A DNA stretch of 64,000 bases. It comes from Desulfocurvibacter africanus subsp. africanus DSM 2603. GTDB lineage: Bacteria; Desulfobacterota; Desulfovibrionia; Desulfovibrionales; Desulfovibrionaceae. This document shows, in pieces, positions 17,199 to 26,233 of the stretch. The stretch spans positions 186,001-250,000 of the forward strand of contig NZ_AULZ01000005.1 of assembly GCF_000422545.1 (NCBI RefSeq), read 5' to 3'. Numbering within the stretch: the first letter of the stretch is position 1; the number at the start of each line of letters is the position of its first letter. Both the position numbers and the translations under genes were made by a program. The notes under the pieces were generated by a model. The model was given only the letters and a program-made list of their open reading frames with translations, was not told where the DNA came from and did no database searches.

Positions 17199-17997
17199 GC
17201 TTTCTTCCGCGTCGATATAGGTTCACGGTGACAGTATCATGTTGCGGCAGGGAATTGTAGAGTTCCGTGAACTGATTTGGGTCCGTGATCTCCTGACCGT
17301 TGATCCCGGTGACGATATCTCCGTTTTGCAGGTTCAAGCGCTCGAAGACGCTGCCGCTCTGGATGCTGCTGAGCCTGTAGCCTTTCGTGTCCCCGCGCGA
17401 AACCTTTTCGATCTGCGCCTGCTGCATGACCTGACCAAGATTCTGCATCGATTCCTCGATGGTCTGGCGATTCAAGGCAAAGTCCGAAGATGAGCCGGAC
17501 TCTGGCGGCTGTTCGGAAGCTGACGCAGCCCCCAGGTCGTCGCCCATGGTCAGCAGCACGTCGCCCTGGGCCGTGCCCAGCACCGCCGACTTGCGCTGCA
17601 CGGACTTGAGCGTCACGCCCGGCCGCACGGGCTGGCCCACGCGGAAGAAGTCCTGGGCCTTGCCGGCGCGATCGAAGATGATGGCCGCCACACCCTGGTC
17701 GGCGTCGGCCACCACGGTGCCCACAAGGTCGAGGCCGATCTCTCGTTTGACCGGCTCCGCCTGGACGGACTTGCTTGGGCCGACCAGAGCCGCCTTGCCG
17801 AAGAGATTGCGCTCCACGATGCGGCTGATGGGCAGCTTGGCCTGAGCCTGCTCGGACTTTTTCGCGTTGGCGCGACGCGGGGCGACAATGGCCGTTTCAG
17901 GGGTCAGCACGTGCGCCACGACGGTCATGCCCGCGTCCACGGCGAAATAGAGTCCCAGGGCGATGAGCGCCAGGTGTGCGACCATGCGCAAGCTCAT
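17173..17997 (-). CDS. gspC: Type II secretion system protein GspC
   Basis: This is the first gene of the gsp cluster (274 residues). It has an N-terminal membrane helix (VAHLALIALGLYFAVDAGMTVV), the homology region (PISRIVERNLFGKAAL.., LDLVGTVVADADQGVAAIIF) that contacts GspD N0, and a C-terminal PDZ domain (GYRLSSIQSGSVFERLNLQNGDIVTGINGQEI). GspC links the inner-membrane platform to the secretin and takes part in substrate recruitment. The order C-D-E-F then A/B and G-N is consistent with a single long transcript. Confidence 0.93.
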   Translation of the reverse strand: MSLRMVAHLALIALGLYFAVDAGMTVVAHVLTPETAIVAPRRANAKKSEQAQAKLPISRIVERNLFGKAALVGPSKSVQAEPVKREIGLDLVGTVVADADQGVAAIIFDRAGKAQDFFRVGQPVRPGVTLKSVQRKSAVLGTAQGDVLLTMGDDLGAASASEQPPESGSSSDFALNRQTIEESMQNLGQVMQQAQIEKVSRGDTKGYRLSSIQSGSVFERLNLQNGDIVTGINGQEITDPNQFTELYNSLPQHDTVTVNLYRRGRKHDLTFTLQ

Positions 17998-18027
17998 GTC
18001 CCGCTCCTTGCCGCCTCGAGGCCGGCG

Positions 18028-19056
18028 TTACCAGCACAAGCCAAGTTTCTTGGTTGCTTCATGCCTGTGGCAAAGTCCCAGTTGGCAGGCCGCCTCGAAG
18101 TCCTCGCAGGCTCGTGTTCGGGCCGAGAGGCGCATGAACAGAACCCCTCGGTTGTGCAGGGCCTGGGCATAGTCCGGCTTGAGGGCCAGGGCGCGAGTGT
18201 AGTCCTGAATGGCTTTGTCGTAACGATTCTGGTTCTCGTGGGCGATACCCCGGTTGAGATACAGGTTCGGATTCTTTGGAGTCAGGGCGATGGCCGCGTC
18301 GAAATCCAGCACCGCCGCCTCGTAGGCGCCCGTGCGGTTGCGCAGGATGCCAAGGTTGTTGAATGCCGGAGCCAATTCGGGGTCCAGCTCGACTGCCCGG
18401 CTCAGGTCTTCCTGGGCTGCGACCAGCAGCTCGTCCCGCAGACGCAGGGTTCCGCGGTTGTAGAAAGCCTGGGCCAGACGGCCGTCCGAGACACGGATGG
18501 CCGCGTCAAAAGCCTGCAAGGCTTCCTCGGGTCGGTCCAGGGCCGCCAGGGCCAGGCCCATGTCGTTGTGCGCCACGGCCAGGCCCGGGTCCAGATTCAA
18601 CGCCTTGCGCTGGTCGTCCAGAGCCTCCTGGGGCCGCTCCAGGGCAAGATAGGCCGTTGCCCGGTCATAATAGGCCACGGCCCATTCGGGACGCAGGCTT
18701 ACAGCGCGGTTGAAGTCGAACAGCGCCTGTTCGGGGTTGCCCAGGGCGTGCAGGGCCTTGCCGCGCGCCAGGTAAGCTTCGGCCAGGCGGGGGTCCATTT
18801 CCAGGGCGCGGTTCAGGTAATTCGTGGCCAGCTCGTATTGGCCCTGGGCCAGGCTCTCCTCGCCCTTGGCCAGGGCTTCGGCCGCCGGCAGCTTAGCGGC
18901 GGAGGCGGGAGCCTCCAGCGGCTTGGCCTTGGCCGTGCAGCCGGACAGAACCATCGCGGCCGCCAGGGACGCCAGGGCCAGCAGGAGGCAGGCCAGCCGC
19001 GCCATGGCTATCCAAGGCCCAAGGGGCCGGATTCCGGCCTTGCTCACATTCGTCAT
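18028..19056 (-). CDS. TPR-repeat lipoprotein
   Basis: The 342-residue protein has a lipobox LSGC (Cys40) after a hydrophobic signal segment, followed by about eight tetratricopeptide repeats (AEAYLARGKALHALGNPEQA, AVAYYDRATAYLALERPQEA and others). The ATG at 19056 is preferred because GGAG lies nine bases upstream; the longer reading from 19116 has no such site. It probably sits in the periplasm or outer membrane as an assembly scaffold. It lies 30 bp upstream of gspC, so it may be cotranscribed with the T2SS and act as a pilotin-like or secretin-assembly helper, as TPR lipoproteins do in type IV pilus systems (inference). Confidence 0.8.
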   Translation of the reverse strand: MTNVSKAGIRPLGPWIAMARLACLLLALASLAAAMVLSGCTAKAKPLEAPASAAKLPAAEALAKGEESLAQGQYELATNYLNRALEMDPRLAEAYLARGKALHALGNPEQALFDFNRAVSLRPEWAVAYYDRATAYLALERPQEALDDQRKALNLDPGLAVAHNDMGLALAALDRPEEALQAFDAAIRVSDGRLAQAFYNRGTLRLRDELLVAAQEDLSRAVELDPELAPAFNNLGILRNRTGAYEAAVLDFDAAIALTPKNPNLYLNRGIAHENQNRYDKAIQDYTRALALKPDYAQALHNRGVLFMRLSARTRACEDFEAACQLGLCHRHEATKKLGLCW

Positions 19057-19099
19057 CGTTCTCCGCTCCCTCTCCCAAAGCCATCCAACAAGTATGCGC

Positions 19100-20212
19100 C
19101 TAACGGCCAGCGACATCCGTCATGCGCTCCAGAAAGCGCGTTATATCAAAAAGTTGCGCCCTTGTCCGGCAGGGCTCGCGCATGGCTCGCGCCCGGCCGG
19201 GCGTCATGTCGCGCACGGCTTGAATCAGGTCCTGGACGCCGAAGGCAGGCGGCAGGAGCGTGCCCGTCTCGCCGTGCAGGACTGTTTCCAGCAGTCCCCC
19301 CTCGGCCACGCCAATGACCGGCTTGCCCGCGGCCATGGATTCCACCGGCGTCAGGCCGAAGTCCTCGTCCACCGGCACATAGACCGTGGCCACGCAACGA
19401 CCGAGAAGTTCGCGCAGGCGAGTTTCTCCTACTGGTCCTATTATACTGATAGTATTCAACCCTCGCGCCCGCAACTGAATTTTTGCCAGCTCCGGGCCGG
19501 TCGAGGCTACAACCAGGCGTTTGTCCGGCATGCGGGCGAAGGCCTCCACCACCATTTCCACGCGTTTGAGCGCGTCCAGCCTGGCCAGAGACAGATAGTA
19601 TCCATCCTGGCCAAGCCAAGCATAGCGTCCAGTGTGACATGGAGGATAGACAATTTCGGCGTTAAGCACCTGGGGAGCCGAATCGACCAGGTGCCCCAGG
19701 AATGACCGAATGCGTCGCTGTACATTTCCGGAATTGGCCAAAACGGTGTTCATGGCCGTTACCGCAGCTTCGTAGCGGGACTTGAGCCAACCGGTCAAGG
19801 CCAAAAACAACGGGCGCTGCCAGGGTGCGACCAGAGACAGGAAGTGCTCGCGTTGATCATACAGGAAACGCGGTGGTGTATGGCAATAGAGAATATTGTG
19901 CAGTGCTGGATTGCGTACAGCCAGGGGTGCATAAGAGCCGCTATAAATGGCTGTTTCGTAATTGCTGACGAAGCTGGATCGCCTCAAGAAAGCCAAGGCC
20001 AGGCGCAACTGGCGCAAACCTGGGGTGTCACAACGCACGCCGAGGTCGATGCGGCTCGCCTCGGGCACTGCCTCCGGTCCCTTGAAAAAAGGATGGCCGG
20101 GTGACAGGAACCCATAGGCCAAGTCCGCACCAAGCCCGGCCGCCAAGTCGCAGCTAAGGCGGCCGCCGCCGTCGGGAGTCTCGAAATAGTCGTGCAGAAC
20201 CAAGGACTTCAC
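19100..20212 (-). CDS. Glycosyltransferase, GT4-like
   Basis: The 370-residue protein has a Rossmann-type N-terminal half (VVKSLVLHDYFETPDGGGRL) and a GT4 donor-binding half: YYLSLARLDALKRVEMVVEAFA, then EDFGLTPVESMAAGKPVIG, with the EX7E-type pair. The start is the GTG at 20212, which overlaps the stop of the upstream glycosyltransferase as GTGA and has GGAG six bases before it. The longer reading to 20296 runs back through the neighbour. It probably transfers a sugar in cell-surface polysaccharide or glycoprotein synthesis. The substrate is unknown. Confidence 0.85.
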   Translation of the reverse strand: MKSLVLHDYFETPDGGGRLSCDLAAGLGADLAYGFLSPGHPFFKGPEAVPEASRIDLGVRCDTPGLRQLRLALAFLRRSSFVSNYETAIYSGSYAPLAVRNPALHNILYCHTPPRFLYDQREHFLSLVAPWQRPLFLALTGWLKSRYEAAVTAMNTVLANSGNVQRRIRSFLGHLVDSAPQVLNAEIVYPPCHTGRYAWLGQDGYYLSLARLDALKRVEMVVEAFARMPDKRLVVASTGPELAKIQLRARGLNTISIIGPVGETRLRELLGRCVATVYVPVDEDFGLTPVESMAAGKPVIGVAEGGLLETVLHGETGTLLPPAFGVQDLIQAVRDMTPGRARAMREPCRTRAQLFDITRFLERMTDVAGR

Positions 20213-21204
20213 GACAGACTCCGGCGGCCCCGCCTGCCCCACCTGCCGATGAAGAAATCGACGTAGGCCTGGACCAGTGGGCCGAGCAGACGCCACTCGC
20301 CCCGCGAGGCCAGGGCCGCGGCCTTGCCTGCCAGGCGGATGGCCGCGGCCAGGGGCAAAAGGCCGGTGTGGTGGGCGCGCGTGTAGACGAGCGTGCTAAA
20401 GTTTTCGTGGTAGCAGGCCAGGGCCTGGCCCTCCCTGCGCACGCTGGAGCCGCCAGCATGGCGCACCACGCTGCCTCTGCACCAGCGCAGGGAAAAACCC
20501 GCGCGTTTGGCTCGACGGCACAGGTCCAGCTCCTCGTAGTACAGAAAGTACTCCTCGCACAGCAGGCCCACTCGCTCCAGCAGCGTGCGGGGCAGGAACA
20601 TGCTCGCGCCGTACACATAGTCCAGTGCGGGCTCGCCTTCCGAGTCAAGGGCCTGATCCAGGCTCTTTTCACCAAGGTGCGGGGTCAAGACCGTGGTCAG
20701 GGGGTTGTAAAAACAGCCTCCGGCCGCCTGCACGCGCTGCGGGTCATGCGCGTGCACAACGCTGGAGCCCAGCATGGCGCTGTCGTCGGCGCACTCCAGC
20801 AGGGTTGCCAAGGCTTCCGCTTCGGGCAACGCGTCGTTGTTGAGCAGCCACAGGAAGTCAGCGCCCATGGCCAGGCCCAGGCGCAGGCCGGGATTGCAGC
20901 CCGCGGCGAAGCCCAGGTTGCCTTCGTTGCGCACCAGCGCCAGGCCGCGAAAGCCCGACGGCGGCGGCTCGGGATGCGGGCCATGGCGGTGCAGTATGTC
21001 CAGGCCGCGATCCGTGGCCCAGGCCGCGAAGGTCTCGACCGAGCCGTCAGTCGACCCGTTGTCGCAGACCGTGACGGCGCCGATGTCCCATGGCTTTGGG
21101 CGCATGACTGCCAAGGCGTTCAGGCAGGCCAGGGTATCCTCCCGTCCATTGTAGTTCAGGACCACGACGCACACGCGCGGGCCGTCGAATGCATTCAAGC
21201 TCAT
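20209..21204 (-). CDS. Glycosyltransferase family 2
   Basis: The 331-residue protein has a GT-A fold beginning VCVVVLNYNGREDTLACLNAL, with the UDP-sugar-binding CDNGSTDGS, LVRNEGNLGFAAGCNPGL and the DxD-like region at FLWLLNNDALPEA. It resembles the rhamnosyl/dTDP-sugar GT2 subgroup. The ATG at 21204 is chosen because the family's first beta strand begins about ten residues later and AGGAG lies upstream; the longer reading to 21342 has no supporting signal. It is coupled to the GT4 gene by a four-base overlap. The two likely act on the same surface glycan. Confidence 0.87.
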   Translation of the reverse strand: MSLNAFDGPRVCVVVLNYNGREDTLACLNALAVMRPKPWDIGAVTVCDNGSTDGSVETFAAWATDRGLDILHRHGPHPEPPPSGFRGLALVRNEGNLGFAAGCNPGLRLGLAMGADFLWLLNNDALPEAEALATLLECADDSAMLGSSVVHAHDPQRVQAAGGCFYNPLTTVLTPHLGEKSLDQALDSEGEPALDYVYGASMFLPRTLLERVGLLCEEYFLYYEELDLCRRAKRAGFSLRWCRGSVVRHAGGSSVRREGQALACYHENFSTLVYTRAHHTGLLPLAAAIRLAGKAAALASRGEWRLLGPLVQAYVDFFIGRWGRRGRRSLS

Positions 21205-21616
21205 ACCGAGTCCACACTCCTGCCCAAGAATACTCTTCCCTGAGAGTTTTGGCAAAGCATACGCGGCTTTCAGCTCATTCCTCACATACGTTGTGCGAGC
21301 TGGTGGTTGTGGATGCCGTCTGGTGTCTGATCCAGGGAGCATTCGCCATGATAGTATCCCATGCTCCTGCTTTGATTACTGATCGATGCAGGCACCCTTG
21401 ACGGATGCTTCCAGCTCACATCGATGCATTCTCCATACGCTGGGCGGACGCTTGGCGGATGATGCAATGAGCCGAGGATGGATTATCGCGCATGGCTCAA
21501 GGGATTCCATCCGCAACGGATAAAGATTCCGCGCCTGGCGTTCTTGACGGCCTTACGCTATGGAGATAGCAATTGGTAAAAGATATCATATCTGGCCAAG
21601 TCACTTGGGACAGGAC
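21205..21616. promoter_or_regulatory. Divergent intergenic region
   Basis: These 412 bp separate the minus-strand glycosyltransferase/gsp block from the plus-strand signalling operon, so both promoters should be here. A TTGACG at 21544-21549 is a candidate -35 for the plus strand but has no convincing -10. The palindrome AGATAT-C-ATATCT (21581-21593), 24 bp before the lipoprotein start, could be a regulator site. No gene is seen. Confidence 0.45.
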
Positions 21617-22867
21617 ATGCAAATATTCAAGAAGCTGTTGCTGCTCGGCCTGCTCACAGTCGCAGGCTTTCTGGTCGGCTGCGGTCAAGAGGCCGTACTC
21701 GACGAGCAGGGCGGCCGGCCTCTGGGTGTGAGCGACGACGAGATCCGCATCGGCGCGTCCCTGCCCCTGTCGGGTCATGCGCAATATCTGGGCATCCAGA
21801 CACTGCGTGGCGCGATGGCCTATCTGGATCACGTCAACGAGCAGGGCGGCGTGCACGGCCGCAAGATCAGCCTCGTGGCCTACGACGACGCATACGACCC
21901 ACCCCGCTGCCTGGCCAATACCCAGAAGCTCATCATCGAGGACCAAGTTTTCGCCCTGTCCTGCTACGTAGGCACGCCGACCACGGTCAAGATCATTCCT
22001 TTGGTTGATCAGGCGGCCATCCCGCTGGTGGGAATGTTCACCGGCGCCAACGACCTGCGCGTGCCCTTCAACCGTTATCTCATCAACGTCCGGCCCTCAT
22101 ATTACAAGGAAACGGAAGAGGCCGTGCGGCACATGGTCGAGGACCTGGGCCTGTCCAAGATCGCGGTCTTCTATCAATACGACGCTTACGGCTTCGACGG
22201 CCTGACCGGCACCGAACTGGCTCTCAAGAAGTACGGCCTGGCGCCCATCGCCAAGGGCAACTACATCCGCGGCACGGACCAAGTGGACGAAGGCCTGGAT
22301 AAAATCGCTTCCTCGGGAGCCGAGGTCGTGTTCATGATCGGCACCTACGAGGTCTGCGCCACATTCGTGCACAAGGCCCGGGCCCAGGGCTTCGATCCGC
22401 TGTTCTATCATGTGTCCTTCGTCGGAGCCGAGGAGTTGGCGCGGAGGCTGGAGGGTGAGGAAGACGCCCTGGTGCTGATGTCCCAGGTCGTTCCGCCGCC
22501 CATGCAGGATCTGCACGGCGAAGGCCATGATGTGGCCGATTACGCCAATCTGCTCAGCCACTATTATCCGCAGGATAAGCCCAACTACGTGGGCCTGGAA
22601 GCTTTCCTCAACGCAAGAGTGCTCGTGGAGGGCCTGCGCCGCGCCGGCCCTGATCTGACCCGCGAGAAATTCATCGACGCCATCGAGTCCATGCAGGACT
22701 ACGCCCTGGTGCATGGCATCTCCGTGATCTTCGGCCCCGATGACCACCAGGGGCTGGACCAGGTCTACTTCACGAAGCTCACGAACGGCTCATTCGCGCC
22801 CATCAAGGACTGGTCAGATCTGCGCAGGGCTCTCATCAAGAAGCGCGGGCCCGCGGAATCATCATGA
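21617..22867 (+). CDS. Periplasmic ligand-binding lipoprotein (Leu/Ile/Val-type, Peripla_BP_6)
   Basis: The 416-residue protein has signal peptide MQIFKKLLLLGLLTVAGFLVGC with Cys22 as the lipidation site. The mature protein begins a type I periplasmic-binding fold: IRIGASLPLSGHAQYLGIQTLRGAMAYLDHVNEQGGVHGRKI, typical of amino-acid or amide receptors. The start at 21617 gives the proper lipobox; the upstream ATG at 21560 does not. No ABC permease or ATPase genes follow. Instead a histidine kinase starts within its stop codon (ATGA overlap). It is therefore best read as the ligand sensor of a three-component system rather than a transporter subunit (inference). Confidence 0.85.
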   Translation: MQIFKKLLLLGLLTVAGFLVGCGQEAVLDEQGGRPLGVSDDEIRIGASLPLSGHAQYLGIQTLRGAMAYLDHVNEQGGVHGRKISLVAYDDAYDPPRCLANTQKLIIEDQVFALSCYVGTPTTVKIIPLVDQAAIPLVGMFTGANDLRVPFNRYLINVRPSYYKETEEAVRHMVEDLGLSKIAVFYQYDAYGFDGLTGTELALKKYGLAPIAKGNYIRGTDQVDEGLDKIASSGAEVVFMIGTYEVCATFVHKARAQGFDPLFYHVSFVGAEELARRLEGEEDALVLMSQVVPPPMQDLHGEGHDVADYANLLSHYYPQDKPNYVGLEAFLNARVLVEGLRRAGPDLTREKFIDAIESMQDYALVHGISVIFGPDDHQGLDQVYFTKLTNGSFAPIKDWSDLRRALIKKRGPAESS

Positions 22868-24843
22868 AGAGATTGCGCGCGCTAGGCCTCAAAAGCAAAA
22901 TCTTCTTCTCCATCCTGGCGGTCATTCTGTTCATCAGCGTGGCAATAGCCTTCCTCGCGCGCTGGATTCTCGTCTCCAGCCTGACCAGCGAGCTGCAGCA
23001 CCGCGGCTTGGCCATCGCCCAATCCATCGCTGACCGGGCCAGCGGCTACATTCTGGACAAGAACACTCCGCAGATGGTCAGCCTGGTCTTCGACACGGCT
23101 CATCTCGGCGAACGGCGACAGCTCATCGCCTATATCTTCATCACCGACACGGACTCCGAGATTCTGGCCCACACGTTCACCCGGCCTTTCCCCCCGGATC
23201 TCAAGCGGGCCAACATCCTGGACCAGGAAGTACCCCAGGCCTTCGAAAGCGTGGAGGTCTTCGGTCAGCAGGCCCTGGACATCGCCGTGCCGGTCAAAGA
23301 GGGCATCTATCAGATCGGCACCGTGCACGTGGGCCTGAACAAGGAGCACATCGACAATCTAGTGGGCAAGCTGCGCATCACCTTTTTGGGATTCATACTG
23401 CTCATCATTATCATCGTCTTCGCGGTCAGCTTGCGTCTGACGAGCAGCATCACCCGGCCCATTCAGAAGCTCATAAGCATTTCCGACGAGCTTTCGCGCG
23501 GCAATTTCGACATAAAGCTCGACTTCGCCGATTCCGGCTGGAACGTCCTGGACTGCCCGGCCTACCGCAACACGGACCTGCCCTGCTGGCACTTCGACCA
23601 GACCGCCCAGGCCCCTGACGACGGCGAGCGGTTGCACACCTGCGCAAAATGCAATTTCTACCGTAAGCGCCCCGGCGACGAAGTCTCCCAATTGGCCGAT
23701 TCCTTCCGCAACATGGTCTGGTCCATCAAGCTCTACCGCCGCCGACTGCGCGAGTCCGAGGAGAAGTATCGCTCACTGTTCGTCTCGGGACCGGACCCGG
23801 TTTTCGTGGTGGATCATGAGGACGTGTCCATCCTGGACGCCAACCCCCGCGCCGAGGAACTGTACGGCTACAGCAGGGGCGAGCTTCAGGGCATGAACTT
23901 CATGGACCTGGACCCGGACTTCAACAGTCAATGCCGGCCGTATTTCGATACTCTTGGCGAGGAGAAATCCTGCGTCTACCTGACCAAGATCATGCATTTC
24001 AAGAGGGGCAGGCAGCCCTTTTACGTGAATCTGCACGCCTGCCCCATCAGCTACAAGGGCCGCCACGCCGTGATCATCGCCGTGACGGACATCACCGAGA
24101 TGATCGAGAAGGACGCCCAGCTCATTCAGGCCAGCAAGATGAAGACCCTGGGCGAAATGAGCGCCGGCATCGCCCACGAGTTGAACCAGCCCCTCAACGC
24201 CATCAAGATGGGCAGCGACTTCCTGAGCATGATGAGCGAGCAGGGCCGTGAAATACCCACTGAAAACATGCATCAGGTCACGGTCGAGATAAGCGCGCAG
24301 GTGGACCGAGCCACGGAAATCATCAATACCTTGCGCGCCTTCGGCCGCAAGGCCCATTTCGTCAAGGAACTGCTCGACGTGAACCGCTCCATCCGCGGGG
24401 TCATGAACATCGTGGGCCAGCAGTTCAAGCTTTCCAACGTGGACGTGGAACTGGACCTGGCCGAGAATCTGCCGACCATCCTGGCCCACGACAACCGGCT
24501 GCAGCAGGTGCTTTTCAACCTGGTTTCCAACGCGCGCGACGCCATCCTCGACCGCGGCGACCGCGTGCCCGGAGACGGCAAGATCGTCATCCGCACCTCG
24601 GCCGACAACGGATCCGTCACCGTGTCCGTGTCCGATACAGGCGTAGGCATCGCCGAAGATGACCTGCACAAGGTCTTCGAGCCGTTCTTCACCACCAAGG
24701 AGCTTGGCCAGGGCATGGGCCTGGGCCTGTCCATTTCGTATGGCATTGTAAAGGATTACAATGGCGACATCCGTATCCGGAGCAGGAAGGGCGAGGGCAG
24801 CACCTTCACCCTGACCTTCCCGGCGGCCAAGCCGCAAGCATAA
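22864..24843 (+). CDS. Membrane histidine kinase with HAMP, cysteine-rich two-CW-like insert and PAS
   Basis: The 659-residue protein has TM1 (about 13-37), a periplasmic sensor loop of about 135 residues, and TM2 (about 173-194). A HAMP domain follows and is interrupted at about 222-270 by a cysteine-rich segment (DCPAYRN, LPCWHF, TCAKCNFYRK) like the two-CW motif of Desulfobacterota and Geobacter sensors. Then come a PAS domain (about 300-420), HisKA with phospho-His438 in GIAHELNQPLNAI and an HATPase_c domain (NLVSNARDAI, DTGVGI, GMGLGLSI). The start overlaps the lipoprotein stop. It probably senses the ligand-bound lipoprotein and phosphorylates the next gene product. The cysteines could bind metal or sense redox state (inference). 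Confidence 0.9.
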   Translation: MKRLRALGLKSKIFFSILAVILFISVAIAFLARWILVSSLTSELQHRGLAIAQSIADRASGYILDKNTPQMVSLVFDTAHLGERRQLIAYIFITDTDSEILAHTFTRPFPPDLKRANILDQEVPQAFESVEVFGQQALDIAVPVKEGIYQIGTVHVGLNKEHIDNLVGKLRITFLGFILLIIIIVFAVSLRLTSSITRPIQKLISISDELSRGNFDIKLDFADSGWNVLDCPAYRNTDLPCWHFDQTAQAPDDGERLHTCAKCNFYRKRPGDEVSQLADSFRNMVWSIKLYRRRLRESEEKYRSLFVSGPDPVFVVDHEDVSILDANPRAEELYGYSRGELQGMNFMDLDPDFNSQCRPYFDTLGEEKSCVYLTKIMHFKRGRQPFYVNLHACPISYKGRHAVIIAVTDITEMIEKDAQLIQASKMKTLGEMSAGIAHELNQPLNAIKMGSDFLSMMSEQGREIPTENMHQVTVEISAQVDRATEIINTLRAFGRKAHFVKELLDVNRSIRGVMNIVGQQFKLSNVDVELDLAENLPTILAHDNRLQQVLFNLVSNARDAILDRGDRVPGDGKIVIRTSADNGSVTVSVSDTGVGIAEDDLHKVFEPFFTTKELGQGMGLGLSISYGIVKDYNGDIRIRSRKGEGSTFTLTFPAAKPQA

Positions 24844-24853
24844 GGCGGGAGCC

Positions 24854-25573
24854 ATGCACAAGATCCTCATCATCGATGACGAAAAGCCCACTCTAGCCAT
24901 GTTCCGGCTCTTTTTGGGAGCCTATGGCTTCGAGGTCCTGACTGCTGAGAACGGCGAGGAGGGCTTGGACGTCTTCCAGCGCGAAAAGCCGCCCATCGTG
25001 CTCACGGACATCAAGATGCCGGGCATGGACGGTATCGAGGTGCTGGGACGCATCAAGGAGATTGACCCGCACACCGAGGTCATCGTCATCACCGGCCATG
25101 GCGACATGGATCTGGCCATCAAGGCCCTGAACCTGGACGCCACGGACTTCATCAACAAGCCCATCCGCAAGCAGGATCTGGACAACGCCCTGAATCGGGC
25201 CGGCGAGCGCATTCGCCTGGCCCGCAACAAGGTCGAGGAGGTCGCGGTCACCAGCCAGGACGACAAGGGCATCATCGACATCCAGGGCAACGTCACCTCG
25301 CGCTCCGAGCCCTACCTGCAAAAAGCCTTCGAGCAGGCCAGCAGCCACAAGGGCGGGCTGCTGCTGCGCTTCTCGGACAATGCCTCCATAAACGGCGCCG
25401 GCATCGCCATTCTTACCCAGCTCCTGCTCGATACCCGCAAGCGCGAAATCCCCTTGGCCATATCCGGGCTGTCGGACAACTTCCGCAAGGTCTTCGATAT
25501 CGTAGGCATCACCAAGCTGGCCCCGGTCTTCGCCAGCCAGGAAGAGGCGCTGAGTTCGCTCAGTCGGCCTTAA
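24854..25573 (+). CDS. REC-STAS response regulator
   Basis: The 239-residue protein has an N-terminal receiver with the acidic pair D8/D9, phospho-acceptor D52 (VLTDIKMPGMDG), T80 (VITGHGD) and K103 (INKPIR). The C-terminal about 100 residues resemble a STAS/anti-sigma-factor-antagonist domain (GIIDIQGNVTSRSEPYL, then INGAGIAILTQLLL, then GLSDNFRKVFDIVGITKL). There is no DNA-binding domain, so output is likely through protein partner switching with a kinase or phosphatase located elsewhere (inference from the domain class). The gene lies ten bases after the histidine kinase. Confidence 0.85.
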   Translation: MHKILIIDDEKPTLAMFRLFLGAYGFEVLTAENGEEGLDVFQREKPPIVLTDIKMPGMDGIEVLGRIKEIDPHTEVIVITGHGDMDLAIKALNLDATDFINKPIRKQDLDNALNRAGERIRLARNKVEEVAVTSQDDKGIIDIQGNVTSRSEPYLQKAFEQASSHKGGLLLRFSDNASINGAGIAILTQLLLDTRKREIPLAISGLSDNFRKVFDIVGITKLAPVFASQEEALSSLSRP

Positions 25574-25597
25574 CCCAGACAACGTGCGAGGCCAGCC

Positions 25598-26179
25598 ATG
25601 ACAAACCGCTATATGCGTGCCGCATCCTGCCTGCGCGCTATTTTTGCCTGTCTTGCCTGTGCGGCCTGTTTTGCCAGCCTGGCCTGGAAGGCTTCCGCGG
25701 CAGGGCTACCGGCCGAGGGAGACAGGCTGCCCGACTTTAGCATGGATTCGCCTGGCGATCCCGCAAGCGCGGCGGATTTGGGCATAGCCGTCGATGCCCC
25801 TTTCGGTTTGGCCCAGCTTCAGTCCGAGATGGTGCTCCTCGAGGTCATCGGAGTTTACTGTCCGCAGTGCCATCGCCAGCTCCCTGGCTTCAACTCGCTC
25901 GCAGCGAAGCTCAAGAGAGCCGGCTTGAAGGGGCGGGTCGCGATGCTCGGCCTGGCCGCCGGCGGCACGCCGCAGGAAACCGCCTACCTGCGCGCCAAAG
26001 GCGGCTACGCATACCCTGTGGCGCCCGACCCCGATTACCGCGTGCACAAGATCCTGGGCGAGCCCCTGACCCCCTTCACCCTGCTGGTGGACAAGACGGG
26101 CACCGTGCGTTTCGCCCATCTGGGTGTCATCGAGGATGTGGACGCGCTCTTCGCCCGCATCCGGGACCTGCTGCGTTAG
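25598..26179 (+). CDS. Periplasmic thioredoxin-like (TlpA family) protein
   Basis: The 193-residue protein has a cleavable signal peptide (ACLACAACFASLAWKASA) and a TlpA/ResA-type fold with active-site C88-P-Q-C91 (VIGVYCPQCHRQL). The cis-proline is in LTPFTLLVDKTGTV. It likely reduces or oxidises periplasmic thiols. It lies 24 bases after the response regulator and just before the GAF-rhodanese and MauE/DoxX genes, an arrangement reminiscent of MauD-MauE pairs where a thioredoxin works with a membrane quinone-linked partner. GAGG precedes the start; a second methionine at residue 6 is possible. Confidence 0.85.
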   Translation: MTNRYMRAASCLRAIFACLACAACFASLAWKASAAGLPAEGDRLPDFSMDSPGDPASAADLGIAVDAPFGLAQLQSEMVLLEVIGVYCPQCHRQLPGFNSLAAKLKRAGLKGRVAMLGLAAGGTPQETAYLRAKGGYAYPVAPDPDYRVHKILGEPLTPFTLLVDKTGTVRFAHLGVIEDVDALFARIRDLLR

Positions 26180-26233
26180 CGCCATGCAGGCAGCCCTTCC
26201 GCGGACAGTTCACTTTTGCGCTCGGGTAGTCTC

